64,000 bases of DNA from Lateolabrax maculatus (Eukaryota; Chordata; Actinopteri; Acropomatiformes; Lateolabracidae). Under the pieces are notes generated by a model. It saw nothing but the letters and a program-made list of their open reading frames with translations. It had not been told where the DNA came from and made no database searches. Shown here piece after piece: positions 14,319 to 26,600 of the stretch; the stretch's first letter is position 1, and every line of letters begins with the position of its first letter. The stretch is from positions 18,079,001 to 18,143,000 of the forward strand of contig CM062219.1 in the NCBI GenBank assembly GCA_031216445.1, written 5' to 3'. The position numbers and the translations under genes were made by a program.

Positions 14319-15441
14319 GTTTCTCAAATAACACAAAATTATAATGCTTCTGTGGAATAACATTTTGATTTTCCAGTTTACATCATCATTTAATATAGTC
14401 CCCTATTGGGTCTGATACATTTATACATTAAACAAATCAAGTAAATAAAAAAAAATAGATCAACAGTGAAAGCAATCATTAGTTGCATCTCTGGATGCAT
14501 ATATCTCCTCTTCATTTGTCATACTGTGTGTCACTGTAGGATAAAAAAAATAAAAAATAAAATAAATAAATCCCATGAATGCCATTCTTTTTTCTTGCTT
14601 TCCTACTAAATACCTGTAAAATTACTGATGTTTGCCAGAAAACAACACGTTACTTGTAATTAGCTCTGGACTGAATCATGTGTGAAAAGGGAAACCTGCC
14701 AGTCTGCCAAATCAGCTGTGGTGTAGTGCACTTCCTCTGCCTACAGGAAATGACAAGCATCACTTTCAGCCACGCTTGACTGGACCCTTGGCAGCCAAGC
14801 CAACAGAGACACAAAGTTGTGTGTTAAAGTGTGTGTTTGAGTGAATGTGTGTATGAGAAAGAGCGGGTGAGCGATTACTCACGTTTTTTTTGTGTGTGGG
14901 TTTTCATGTGTCTAGACACGTATGAGTGCTCGTGTGTACTTCCCTTACACATGTGTGCACATCAATAAGTCCAACAAATCCATGATTAATGTGTGCTCCA
15001 GTGTGTTGTGCAGCTTCCAACTCAGCCAAATGAAGTCATGTTATTCTTCGAAAGCTTCTATATTATTAGGAGCCATGTCTTCCTACCAGGGCCTGTGTGT
15101 CACAACTGCAGCACATGATGTAAAATGTGACCGTCTAGCCAAGAACCTGCCAAATATATGTCATCATGATAATTGGTTGAGCAAATGCATGTGAAGCCAC
15201 TAGGTATTTTACTCAGACATAAATAGGCATCATGGCAGAGGGACAGATGCAAGCTGGATTTGTTACATCCACAGTGTTATACTGAGTCACCTTGGCTCAC
15301 AATATTTCTGTTCTCATAAATATTCATGAACTGGGGCTTGCCTGCTGGTTGGCTTGAGGTGTGATTAGTCAGTTTTTCAAGTCAGTTGTCATGTCCAAAC
15401 ATGCTAATGCTAATGTGACAAGTGTCACATGCACATCACAA

Positions 15442-15605
15442 TATGGTGGCCTAGGGGTTAAGGCGCTGACCATGAACCGCAGCACACACGTCCAGCTTGT
15501 CCTTTGTTGCATGTCATTCAGGATCTTTCTCTCACATCATTTCCTGTCATCTCTCTACTGTAGGCTATGTTATAAAGGCATAAAATGCATATTTTTGTAA
15601 AATTG
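15442..15605 (+). mobile_element. tRNA-derived SINE
   Basis: Begins GTGGCCTAGGGGTTAAGGCG (box A-like tRNA head), followed by GACCATGAACCGCA, TTTGTTGCATGTCATTC and a tail with CATTTCCTGTCATCTCTCTA. This order matches an abundant fish SINE. Box B is degraded, so it is not an intact tRNA gene. A second copy is at 54556. Confidence 0.75.
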
Positions 15606-17242
15606 ACAATAAACAATTTTTTGGGGGGTGGGTAATTTCCTAACTTTGACAGCTGGAGCGGAGTAGGTGGTCAGTGAGACAAACACAGTGTGATGAGTTT
15701 GATGGTTATGACTAACTACTATGGCAACTAATAAACTTTAAAACTTAAAAATAAGTCTGGTTGTGTGCTCACTGACGGCTGTTTCCTACGGAAGCTTGTT
15801 GCTGCCAGAAAAAGAAAAATGGAGCAGTATCACGTCATAACGTGAAAAGTTTATTATAACAAGGTGTTTTTCACATTATAACATAGGCGTTGCAGCAAAA
15901 CTCTCCCGTAGTCCCCCAGTTGGAAAAACAACTGATCCAATCAGAGCGTTGGGGGCGGATACGTCACTCACTACTGAGTGATTAAGGTAACAAAAGACGG
16001 CTAACATGAAAACAATAAACATGAAGAAATGGCAATTCAGTCTAATTATCAGGCTACAAAGAAGGAGCAAAAAATTAAAGCAACTTTCTTTCTTTCAAAA
16101 AATGCATTCTCTGGTTCCCTGATTTGCAGCTTTTCTCTGCTCGTACTTTCTGGGGATTTGGACACTACAAGCTATTTAAAGAACCTGACCACATCCCTGT
16201 ATGAGCGTGAGCAGGAAGTGAGGAAGCTGACTGGGCTCCCACCCGCTGCTCAGATCTTTTGTGAGGCTGCCGACAGACGGAGCAGAGCTGGTATCAGTCT
16301 GCTATGATGTGCACAACACGGCATCAGAATCAGCGGCACTCAGCCGGCCTCACAGAGCACACAGTGTTCACTCTCACCCACTGAAGGGATCGCTAACTGA
16401 CTAGAAGACATCAAGCAGAACAGCGTGTACCAAAAACACAACCACCACACACACGTATACAAAACACAACCTCACAGCTGTCAGGTCGTTGACCACATCT
16501 GTCAGTACAGCAGATATTGAGGAAAGGATCAATTACATCCGTGAAAGGGAGGCCCCATGATTAAACAGAAACAACCTTTTGGATTAACGGTGACTTAAAG
16601 AAATGGAAGTGATGGGTAAGTTAATAAGTGATCATGTCTGTAAAATCTTTATACATCTTACTGAGAGGATCATTAAACCCTTTATTTCAATTCATAAATA
16701 CTAGTCTGACAAATCTGGACACAAAAGTGAATTAGCTGCACACCCAGATCTCAGCAATTAACTTGGTAATTCAATGTCATTATCACCAGTATAAATGATG
16801 GCCAAAACTGCAAAATAAGGCCCAATTTGTAATAACCCAGAATTATCCTTGAAGTTTTGAGTCTTCTTAATGTGTGTAATTAATGTACAAAACATGTAGG
16901 CCTTGGTAGAGATTTAGCTAAATAGCAGTACTCTGTAACTGCTGTCTGGTGACATAACACAAGTGTGTGTAAATTCAGAGATCCATTTGTTTACTAGACT
17001 GGAACATTAAAAGCACTCTGCCACGTTAAGAGTGTGGGTACCCTTCACAAAAGCTGATGAAAAGGCTACAAAATGCAATATCTGTGGCATGGTGTTCATA
17101 AAAGAATCAACAGTTCATTGCTTACAACACTAATCCACTGTAAAAAGTTAAGTCAAAGGAAAAATGGCGTGTACAAATGTCACAGCCACAGCCATGTTAG
17201 TGGCTCAGTGAGGCTGTACTTTTTCTTAATACATCCATGGCA

Positions 17243-17945
17243 CTTAGGCACCGTGGTGGTTTGAGGTAAATGCTAACACTGCTTAACATCTTAACTGATA
17301 TGTTAGTCAGGTATAATGTTTACCAAGCCTGGGAACCAGACGAATCTGCCAGCTCATGTCTCATGTGCTCTGGCAGGTACGTCTGTCTCCTCTCCCATTC
17401 AGACAGATTTCTCTGCCGATTTAACGGGATAACCAATCACAAGCGTTTATTTAGTATGAGGCGGGTTTAATACGATGACTGACAGAGACGAGCGCCGTTC
17501 AGGTATCTTTGTAAATATCCAAGATGGCTGTGGCTACAGCGGCAGTATTAAACGGACTGGAGGGTAAATTTTCTCTAAAAGAAGAACAAACAACTGCACT
17601 TAAACTTTATGTTGATAAGAAATATGTGTTTGCCGAACTTCCGACACGACATACCGTCCGACAGAACGGCGCTCCGTTGCTCTGATTGGTTGTCTCCGCC
17701 CCTCGATAACGCCCCTTGGAAATCAAAAATGAACTGAGAGGTTCCAGACTAATACACATTTGCATATTAGTCTGGCAATGCCAAGCTAATATTTACCATG
17801 AAAAATCAGGAGATTGTCAAATGTATTACAGTTCATCCTATGGGGACTGCGAATGCCTGTACAAAATTAAATGGTAATCCATTTGATAGTTCAATATATA
17901 TTTCAGACTGGATCCAAGTGGCAGACTGCAATCTACAGAGCCATG
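17243..17945 (+). repeat. Family A repeat split by a MITE
   Basis: The 5' part (17243-17325: ...GGTATAATGTTTACCA) and the 3' part (17792-17945: TTTACCATG... then TGTACAAAATTAAATGGTAA) are contiguous in the usual family order. They are interrupted by the 466-bp element at 17326-17791, so the MITE inserted later. Confidence 0.75.
17326..17791 (+). mobile_element. hAT-like MITE copy 1
   Basis: About 466 bp, bounded by imperfect terminal inverted repeats (AGCCTGGGAACCAGACGAAT at the left, AGCTTGGCATTGCCAGACTA as the complement of the right end) and flanked by TTTACCA on both sides. More than 400 bp align by eye with 47751-48199. The 7-8 bp target duplication suggests the hAT superfamily. No transposase. 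Confidence 0.8.
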
Positions 17946-20900
17946 CCTGGTGCCAGCATGGCTAACAATATACAGATACAGATTTGATAAGGGATTCAAA
18001 AGCTTTGATAAAAAAGGATTCAATACTGAGGTCAAATATGATAAATTGCTATTTAACCCCCGACCCCGACCTGAGCCCTCAGATGCAGTAATGTACTGCA
18101 CATATATAGCCACACACATTCACACAGACACAAACTGACCCATATCAGACACACCTGCAACTTCAGCAAGGCCGCGACCGTCAGACCTTCATGATCAGAC
18201 AGTCGCATTCTGGCAGACGTTCAAAGGCAACATTTATTCATGCTGCCGGGTGAGAGCTAAAGCTAAAGTGACCCAACCTTCTGTATTCTCTGCAACTATA
18301 CTTTGAAGCCTCCCATTGTGTTAGCCCCGTTGCCTGAGAGGCACATGAAAGGAAATCACAACTTTGAAGTCGACACAAGCACCGACTCTCGCCCCGACCA
18401 CTTACAGCCGAGACTCCTAAATCACATAAAAAAAACATTCAGATGAATAAACAAAAAACAACTGCCCTGGCTTTTGTTTCCCTGGAGATGACAGTGGGAT
18501 TATTGTTCTCAGTGACTTCACCCAGGAGCCCTAGATTGCGGTTGCCATAGAGTTTTCGCCGGCAGTAAAAGGCCATTTGAGGCTTGGGTCAATAACAGCA
18601 ATGACCGAAGGCCGAGAGGCAGGGGAGGTTAAACGGAGAACCACTGGACCATTCAAATGTTACTGACACACATTAACAACAAAAACATATGTGTATGTAC
18701 AATATAGTTTAAATATTAAGGTTCTAGCAAAATATTTATCCCCAAATTTAATCAAGTTAATTTGTACTGGGCTCGATGTTAATGCAGGCTGTTTCCACAA
18801 GATTTATCAAGTTATCCATTGCCTCTGACTTTTGGCCTGAATGACTGAGTAATCTAAATGTTCCCATTTGTAATAGCTATATTTAAGTGCATAAATGGCC
18901 TTGCACCAGATAGAATCTCTCACTGATTAAACAGTATAAAAGCAAAGGAGCCACAACCAGGCAATAAATAACTGTAGCGTTCCAACGCACAATGCAAACT
19001 TTCAGTGAGTCATCTTTTTCAGTAAGAATCTCACAAATATGGAGTGCTTTACCATCTGAGCAACAACAAAGATGTGAATACTGAATAAGTTTTTAATGGA
19101 TCCAGTGGTCACATACAGCGTGCACACAGTATCGCTTTGTTTGTTTAGATGTTTAACCCTGAATTTAAAAGTCTAACTATGAACACAAATTAATGTCAGC
19201 TACACACCCTACATACATAATATCTGCTGCATTTCTTTTTCTTAAGTAACATTGTTTATCTGCACCGTCCCTGTTAAATAACAATAACATAAAATAAAAT
19301 CTTCATTGACAAACTGTTTATTCATATTTTTGAGGAGACGCTCTCTTTATTTAGATTGATTTTGATTTGATTGTGTTGTGTGCTTTCATAAAATTGGGGG
19401 TCAAGACACATAATTCAACAAAAGAGTGTCTTTTGTTAGACCCTGCCTCCTGCCTCTCTAGTTAAAATACCACCTTTTTCCAATTTCACAGCTTGAGACT
19501 GTAAACATAAGCTATCGGTTTTTGTAGTCTCCAAGGCCAAGATCAGATACCCAGCTGATGTCACTTTAGTATGTTTTTCTTCAGACTCCACAAAGTTCCT
19601 CCAGAGCCACAAAAGAGATTAAAAACTGCCAGTCAGAACTGACTACTCCCCATGTTCATGGTAGAAAGTATTGCACATCACTTTCTTGGCTTTCAAAATA
19701 ATGGCTACATTTCAAAATGTAAGAAACCACTTTTCTACACATTCTGTGGCTTAAAATTGATGTTACCTTAACTGATTCTCCCAGATTCTGCTCTAAAAAG
19801 GAGGAAAACTGTCTGGTTACAGACTGTAGAACAAATGGACTCTTATTGAGTTTGGCCTCTGAAATTAGAACAAGTGTGAGTGTCATTTAATCACTTTCTT
19901 CTTGGATTTTAAAATGTTTTATTTTCAGCCACTGAGTCATGATCCCCCAGTCTCTGTGCGCACGATGCTCCATACTGGCAAATGTTATAAATGCTCAAGA
20001 AAAGAAAATGGTTTTCTGAGTAGAGCAGGCCTCTCACCGTTTCTCTTCATGTCACGGATACTGTCGTGCGCAGCGTGTGATTGGCTGTGCCTGGCTTCTC
20101 ATCAGGGCTCAGTGTTCCTGGGCTGGCCGGCTCAGTGTTCTATTGATTAGGCCTTTGGCAACCCAGGCAGATTTATTCTCTTATTAGGGGCTCTTAATGC
20201 CTGATCAGAACAGATTAAAGGTCTGCTGCTGCCTCCAGCTACACTATCATTTAGATCTTTTCATTAGGCTTGGATGGCTGTATCGATATAATTATCCTAA
20301 GAACCAAGCACTGGAATTATAAAAAAGAGCAAAGAGCTAATTCTGATTCTTAGCAAATTCAGAAAAAAGGCTTTATTGACTTATATAATATAAGATGATT
20401 AATAGAGCAGAACTGTATATGTTTTAATTTCAAACAAAACAGGATTATTTACTTCCCCTCTCTCATAGCAGAGCCACAATTACATCTTCTCAGAGCATAT
20501 CCTAAATTAGATTTCAGTCCAGTAAGACCAATAAAAACCCTCACCAGTCACTTTTGATAGATTACAAAGCACTTTTAAAATATCATTAAAATATCATTAA
20601 TGCATTAATCAATAACATCCCAGTTTTAGAGTCTGTTGGTTTTTCGCTTACTGATTTCTTATTCTGTTGATACTCACAATATTTTCACTAAGTTATCATT
20701 TCATCATTTACACCTTACTTATCTTTAATTATGATCACTAATTCTTGCCTGCAGGCTGCTCGTTCCCTCTGTGGACAACACAGGACAGAGCAGAAATAGA
20801 TTTTAACACCAAAGTGTGCAGTAAAGTCTGTTTAATCCTCTTAACTTCACTTAGGGAGACTGAACGTCAGAGGACATGCTCAAATGTCTTTTCCATCTTT

Positions 20901-21711
20901 TATCATTTGCCATCAGGACAATTTCTCCAAGGATCAGATTAAAGCTCATACTGTGATCCAGTGAGCCAAACCACATCCAGAGGTGATCTGATTGATTTCG
21001 GTCCGGACACCTTTGGCACCTGATCCCGCAGGAGCATGTCGAGCACAAAGCAAACAGAGCGTCACACACACAGAAACCCCCGATCACGCCGAGGCACATT
21101 ATCTACTGTGGTTGCTTGGCAACCAAACAGAGACACACACATACACAACATAATGGTTAATTTGTATCCAGCTGTGTCAGCAACGGGTAGTCAAAAGTGA
21201 AGAGCTATTTCTCTAGCTTTAGTTTTTGACGAGAAGAAAAACTGAAACAAAAAGCTGGTTTTAGATACATGACACCCTGTAAACAGTGAAATATTGACAT
21301 ATTTCTTTAAATTCATTATCTGCTTAGATAATCTTATTTTCTGACAATGGCTTATATAAATAACTTGGTATGAATCAGAACTTATTTGTGTTTTTAATAC
21401 ATGAATAAACCTCTTCAGCACCACCACAGTTTTGCGATTGATGCACGAGGTATATCGCATGGCCCTGAAAGCAGCTGGTGTCCTTCTACATAAAAATAGT
21501 GGAATTCAAGTGTTATGCTCCAGGCAACATGAGTGCGATCTCAGCCTTACATATAAAGAACGCCTCCTTTCATTTCCAACACACATTCATTCTTCCACTG
21601 TGTAGGTATTGCAGGGTAACATTAAATCCAATCACAGCTCCAAACACAATCTTCCCACTTATGAGGGAAAAAAGGCATCTGTCAACTGTTAATGTGCTGG
21701 CTGTGGCTTGA

Positions 21712-22110
21712 AAACATAGACTGCATAAAAGAAGTCGACATACCCCTTAAGTGCTAATGGCCAGCAGGCGGCGACTCCACTGGTTGCGGGAAGTCATATG
21801 GTATAGAAGTCTATAAGAAAATGACCCTACTTCTAATTTGATTTATTACCTCTTCAAACATTTTCATAATGGGTTTATGGTGTCAACCGCTAGTTTCATG
21901 TTTTTTTAAAAACAGCATGATGTTATTTTGTAAGTTATGGTCCCATTTAGAGTAAATTACACGATATAGCAGGGTATGCTTTAAGGACTGGTTACTTTGT
22001 GATTAACAAGTTGTTACCACAGAGACCTGTCAATCGGGATAGAGGCATAGCAATTTATACCATAGCACTGTGTACATTTAAATAGCCGTGAACATGTTTT
22101 TGGGTGTTGT
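21712..22110 (+). repeat. Teleost dispersed repeat family B, plus orientation
   Basis: Contains GACTGCATAAAAGAAGTCGA, GGCGACTCCACTGGTTGC, TCTATAAGAAAATGACCCTA, TTGATTTATTACCTC and TATGGTCCCATTTAGAGT in the order found in a very abundant fish repeat. Confidence 0.75.
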
Positions 22111-23526
22111 TTGTGTTTTTGTCTTAGAACTACAATAGAATGGAACTTTAAAATGGAATCCGAACAAAATGTGAAAACTTATCCCCCTCTCTTCGTTTTG
22201 ATTCGTCTGTTTTTCCTCAATGCCTCAAACATTTGTTGTCACTGTCTCTCTGCAATCTTTGTTCTGTTCCTCATTCAATACCCGCCATGACTCATTTGTT
22301 TATTGACTCTCTGAAATAGCCAATATTTACAGCACAAACCCAATCTGGACCCCATAAAGCACGAAGACAGTACAATATCTCTCCACTCACAAATTTAACA
22401 AAGCAAAAGAAACATTTACAGGCACATTTCTAACACGGTATGACCGTTTTTCAGGCAGCATTGAGTGACAAAGGGATTAATTGACTACTTTTACTTTCAT
22501 CCTGCATTGGGAGTGAGTCACTTTCACACTAAAAAGGACCTGAAATATCGTCAACTAGAACAGGGGCAACCTGATAAGCAGATCAACATTCACAATTCCT
22601 CTGATAATTTCCAACCACAATAAATGTGTCAGCTTGTGTGTTTTGCAATGTTAATGATTATGGATACCAGCTTTAAGCCGCTCCACAAGACAACAGGAAT
22701 CCTGTCCCTTGAGGAAAAAAGGAAACTTAAAAAAAAAACTCTTTCTGGGAGTAGAAGACACATAGAATCTGGAGACCATAACACCTTCCAGAAAAAACTT
22801 CAGTGGTGCCTAAGTTGAAATCCCAGCGGCAATCACTAGAACTATTGGCCTGACTATTGTCATTGACTCCTTTCTGATAAAAAACACAGGCCATTACATG
22901 TCGCCAAAGCCCAAGAGTCTGACAGCTTCCCTGCCAGGCAGCCACTCTGGTCCGAGCCACACTGAGAGCTGCTCAAGAAGAAAAAGAGAAAATACAACTT
23001 TCAACTATAAAAGCATCTGTCATAGAACTGTGTAGTTCACTTAGCTAATAATATGCACTGCCAACATCTACTAGTTCTGAAAAACATAAATCAAATATGA
23101 AATATGTATTCTTTGTACTTTCCATTTACCATGCAGACACTCGGGTGGTAAGGCGTTCGAGTAGGCCTGGGCAATATGGTGTGGTTGTTCAGACAAAAGT
23201 TTCAGAATTTCTTAATCACAAAACGAAATTGTAAATGATCATCTACCACATGTGTGTCTTGTGGATAGGGTCTCCATATAATGTAGTCCAGCAACAGTTT
23301 TAAAATTAAGGACAGAAACTCAAAGGCCAAGGCAACAAATGTAACACTCTTTTACAGGCTTTTGCTACTTGTTGAATAATATCTAGATGCTTGTAGGCCA
23401 ATGCTCTAACTGCAAGAAGGGGATGCCACTACACTCTCTCTCAGGACGCTCACAGATACACACAAAAGAAACCACTCTCTCACTTATGACTTCCATCTCC
23501 AGCTGAATAGCGGGCGAGGGACTCAC

Positions 23527-23666
23527 CCTGTGAGGACGACCACGAAGTCCATTACATTCCAGCCGTTGCGGAGGTAGGAGCCTTTGTGAAATGCAAAGCC
23601 CAGGGCGATGATCTTAATGGCAGCCTCGAAACAGAATATTCCAATAAAGTAGGGCTCTGTGTCGTC
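23527..23666 (-). CDS. cacna1b: cacna1b exon 3 (residues 128-174), domain I S2 and start of S3
   Basis: Encodes DDTEPYFIGIFCFEAAIKII then ALGFAFHKGSYLRNGWNVMD and FVVVLTG, nearly invariant in Cav2 channels. Acceptor TTTCTGTAG, donor CAGG then GTGAGT, phase 2. Where human Cav2.2 has FEAGIK this copy has FEAAIK. Confidence 0.97.
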
Positions 23667-26600
23667 CTACAGAAAGACAGAGAGAATCAGAGAGACGATG
23701 AGAGTGAGAGAGGAAGATCTTTTTGTTAGACGTTAGAGAGTGGTTAATGAAGCGTTAGTGAAAGACAGGGGGGTTGGTAAAAGAGAGAAAGAAAGATGGC
23801 TCCTTTCACTTTTTGCACCAGCATGACAAGAAGTGCAGGAAGTGGAGCCCTCTTGGATGAAAAGCCAGTAAATACAGTGAAAACAAATATTCACACACAC
23901 AGCATGATCTTAAGGGCAATGGTAAATCAATGGAGCTTCAGGCCTGCTCATTTAATCCATTCAAACATATATAATAAACTATTTAACTTCAATTGATAGC
24001 TGACTATTAAATGTGGAAAATAAAAATATTCCACGCGGACTGTATCCTGTCAAAATGTCACCTTGGACATGCTCAGTCGTGAACATTCACAGACTGTGAA
24101 AGGGGCAGGGGCCAGAATAAAAAAGGGGCACCTCTACTGAGCACATATTTTTAAGTAGGGGTTAGTGATAATAATTTGTAGAGGGGCATTTGGGCAAAAA
24201 CAAAAGTACTTTGACCACTCTTGCCTGACATAAGGCCAAAATGAAGCAGGGAAGAGAAAGGGACAAACAGCAAACAGAAGGGCACGTGGGAGCCTTTTAG
24301 ACCAACCAGAAGGGCATGAGAACTGACCAGAAAGCTACTTGGGCACCAGATGGGAATTTGGGCCTCCCACGTTGATATATGGACCAACTAAGAGTGAACT
24401 TTGGCTGTTCAATTGCCTCTCTGGTATGACATTTGGTCAAAGATAGAGCATTAAAGTGGGAGGCACTTAGGGGGCAATAGGGCCAATCACAAGTGCACTT
24501 TGAGCATCCACAAGGGCACTTAGGGGCTTCTTGGTCCAACCATAGGGGCAAAAATGATAGCAGTTGGGCCAACCGAGGAACATATTAACAAACCAAAGGG
24601 GTACATGGGCCAACATTTTGACCAACCAGAAAGGCACTGGTGCCATTCAAGTGCCCCTCTGGTGTGACATTAGGACAAAAATGAAGCATGGAATAATGGA
24701 ATTGAGGGGCTGCCGAAGTGTGACATAGTGACACAGTGACACAGTGCACAACATTATCCCAATAGGACATTCCTGATCAAAAGGGCACTTTGGCACTCAG
24801 AGCACATGCACAGCACACATGACTGGACGTGATGGATTTGGGCACTCTGTATTATTCCCTAAAAGTGTCAAACAATCATCAGTGTCTCACAGTTTGATTA
24901 TATGCGCTACGTGGCTATTAACCCTGGGCCTTGTTTTGACTAAGCCTACTGGATCAGCCGCCTATGACATGACACATTTCCCTTTGCCTCCATTAATATC
25001 TGCAAGAGCCTGGGGCGATGCACAGGGCATGAGCAGAGGATATCTCACCCCTACACTAACCTCCCCCCCTCAATTTTTCTCTCTCACTCCCCACATACTA
25101 CAACCTGACAGATAGTGTCCCCAACCCCCCGCATTATCCAGCTTCCAACACAAATAATCACGTGAAAGCAGTGTGACAGACCTGAGCACTATATAAAATG
25201 TGACCTTTTCTATAGCACTGGCTGACTACGGTGAACATCCAGTGATAATAGATATGTTCGGCGAGAGTTACTGAACGCTCTGCTGGTAAAATAATGACAG
25301 TTTGTTGTTCAGAAGCAGCTAAGCTGTTCCTGGCCAATAACAGAAGCCGTAGGAGCCTGCAACATTTCAACAACAATGGCAGGCATTCAATGTGACATAC
25401 AGTATATTCATTTTGGTATGCTGTAAAAAGACGAGATGCATAGACAAAACAATTGAACATGTTATGTAATGATAGGGCTGAAGGGCTGCCTGGATAAATG
25501 TCTCTAGTAGTAGCGTGTTAACATCTATTATACATACATGTAAGATACTCCTAAATTATAAACTTGCAGAAGACAGCTCGGGAAATCCCCAAGGATCATG
25601 GCGCTAAAGACCTACAATGGATCTGAAATACTCTTACTGAATAGCTCCTATCATCGCCTCCACTTACAGCACACCTCCTACTCTGTTGACAGAGCTTCAT
25701 AAATAATAACTGATCCCTTGTTCTAATTAAAAGGGTTCTTGTTGTATTACATCCTTGAGGTGGAGGAGGCAGGGAGAGGATGCTAGTGTTCTCCTTTGTG
25801 TAACCACGCAGATCTCAGGCGCTGAATGCTACCTTTTTGTTTTCCTAGTTGTAACATCTTCACTGCCGAATTTGCATCACAGCCGTTGAGATAATTCAAA
25901 AGAGGAGCAGGTGGGTGACTGAGAGAAATCCATTGACTTTTTCACATCAAACTGTTGCTCTTTGTAACACCCTCTGGCTCTCTATTCTAAGACAAACTCC
26001 CTCGAGCTACAACACCCTCAAGAACACCAACAGCGAAGTGCTGAACCATGAAGCTACACGCTATTGTGTTTTGTTTGGGTCCCTGGTACACGGGGCGGGA
26101 TATGCCACTTGGCTTCCCCGTGCAGCAGTCTCTCTGGTTTCTCTCTGAGTCCGGTTAGCTGCGTGGCTCGACTGTCAGAGTTCAGATGTTGGTTTAAACG
26201 GAGTGCATATGTGAGCAGCTGTGGGAACAGGGAGCCAGAGCAAGGGATCAAAGATAGCTCACTGAGAGGCTCGGAGGAGCTGGATGAAACAGAAACAGGG
26301 ACAAGCACACAGGGTGTCCCCCAGCCTGATGAGTGGAAGGTGCTGCTTGTTACTCTGGGACCCGGGCGCTGCTGACAAGGGCTGGGAAATCAAAGCTGGG
26401 GTGGTACCTTTGATTGCTCTCCATATCTGTCTGACTGTTTGCTGTTGAAAAGTTCTTTGTCTAAAAGGAAGTGACCTCAAAGACAGGCGCGTTGAAGCAC
26501 TTACCAGGCGTTCTGACATGGGCGTCTTGTCGCTGGCGGGTAGATGCTGCTCCAGGGCCAGGACGATGCAGTTGGCGATAATTGTAGCCAGGATCATGTA

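Larger units (their letters stand above)
1..23526 (-). other. cacna1b: cacna1b intron 3 (left part), no exon seen
   Basis: No sequence resembling the next Cav2 exon (domain I S3-S4, with the regularly spaced arginines of the voltage sensor) is visible on the minus strand here, so the intron is longer than 23.5 kb. Beyond the repeats listed separately, the stretches 242-1672, 2000-6060, 6350-8156, 8910-12589, 12640-13620, 14320-15440, 15610-17240, 17950-21710 and 22110-23526 show nothing I can identify. Confidence 0.75.

Noticed and set aside
15442..15480. Possible tRNA gene
   Set aside because: Only a box A-like head is present and box B is degraded. The 3' part matches a SINE body.
16029..16307. 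92-codon plus-strand frame with a protein-like C-terminal half
   Set aside because: It follows an acceptor-like TTTGCAG at about 16128, but no donor, neighbouring exon or known domain was found.
24151..24572. Two overlapping minus-strand frames
   Set aside because: Produced by the degenerate tandem repeat in cacna1b intron 2.
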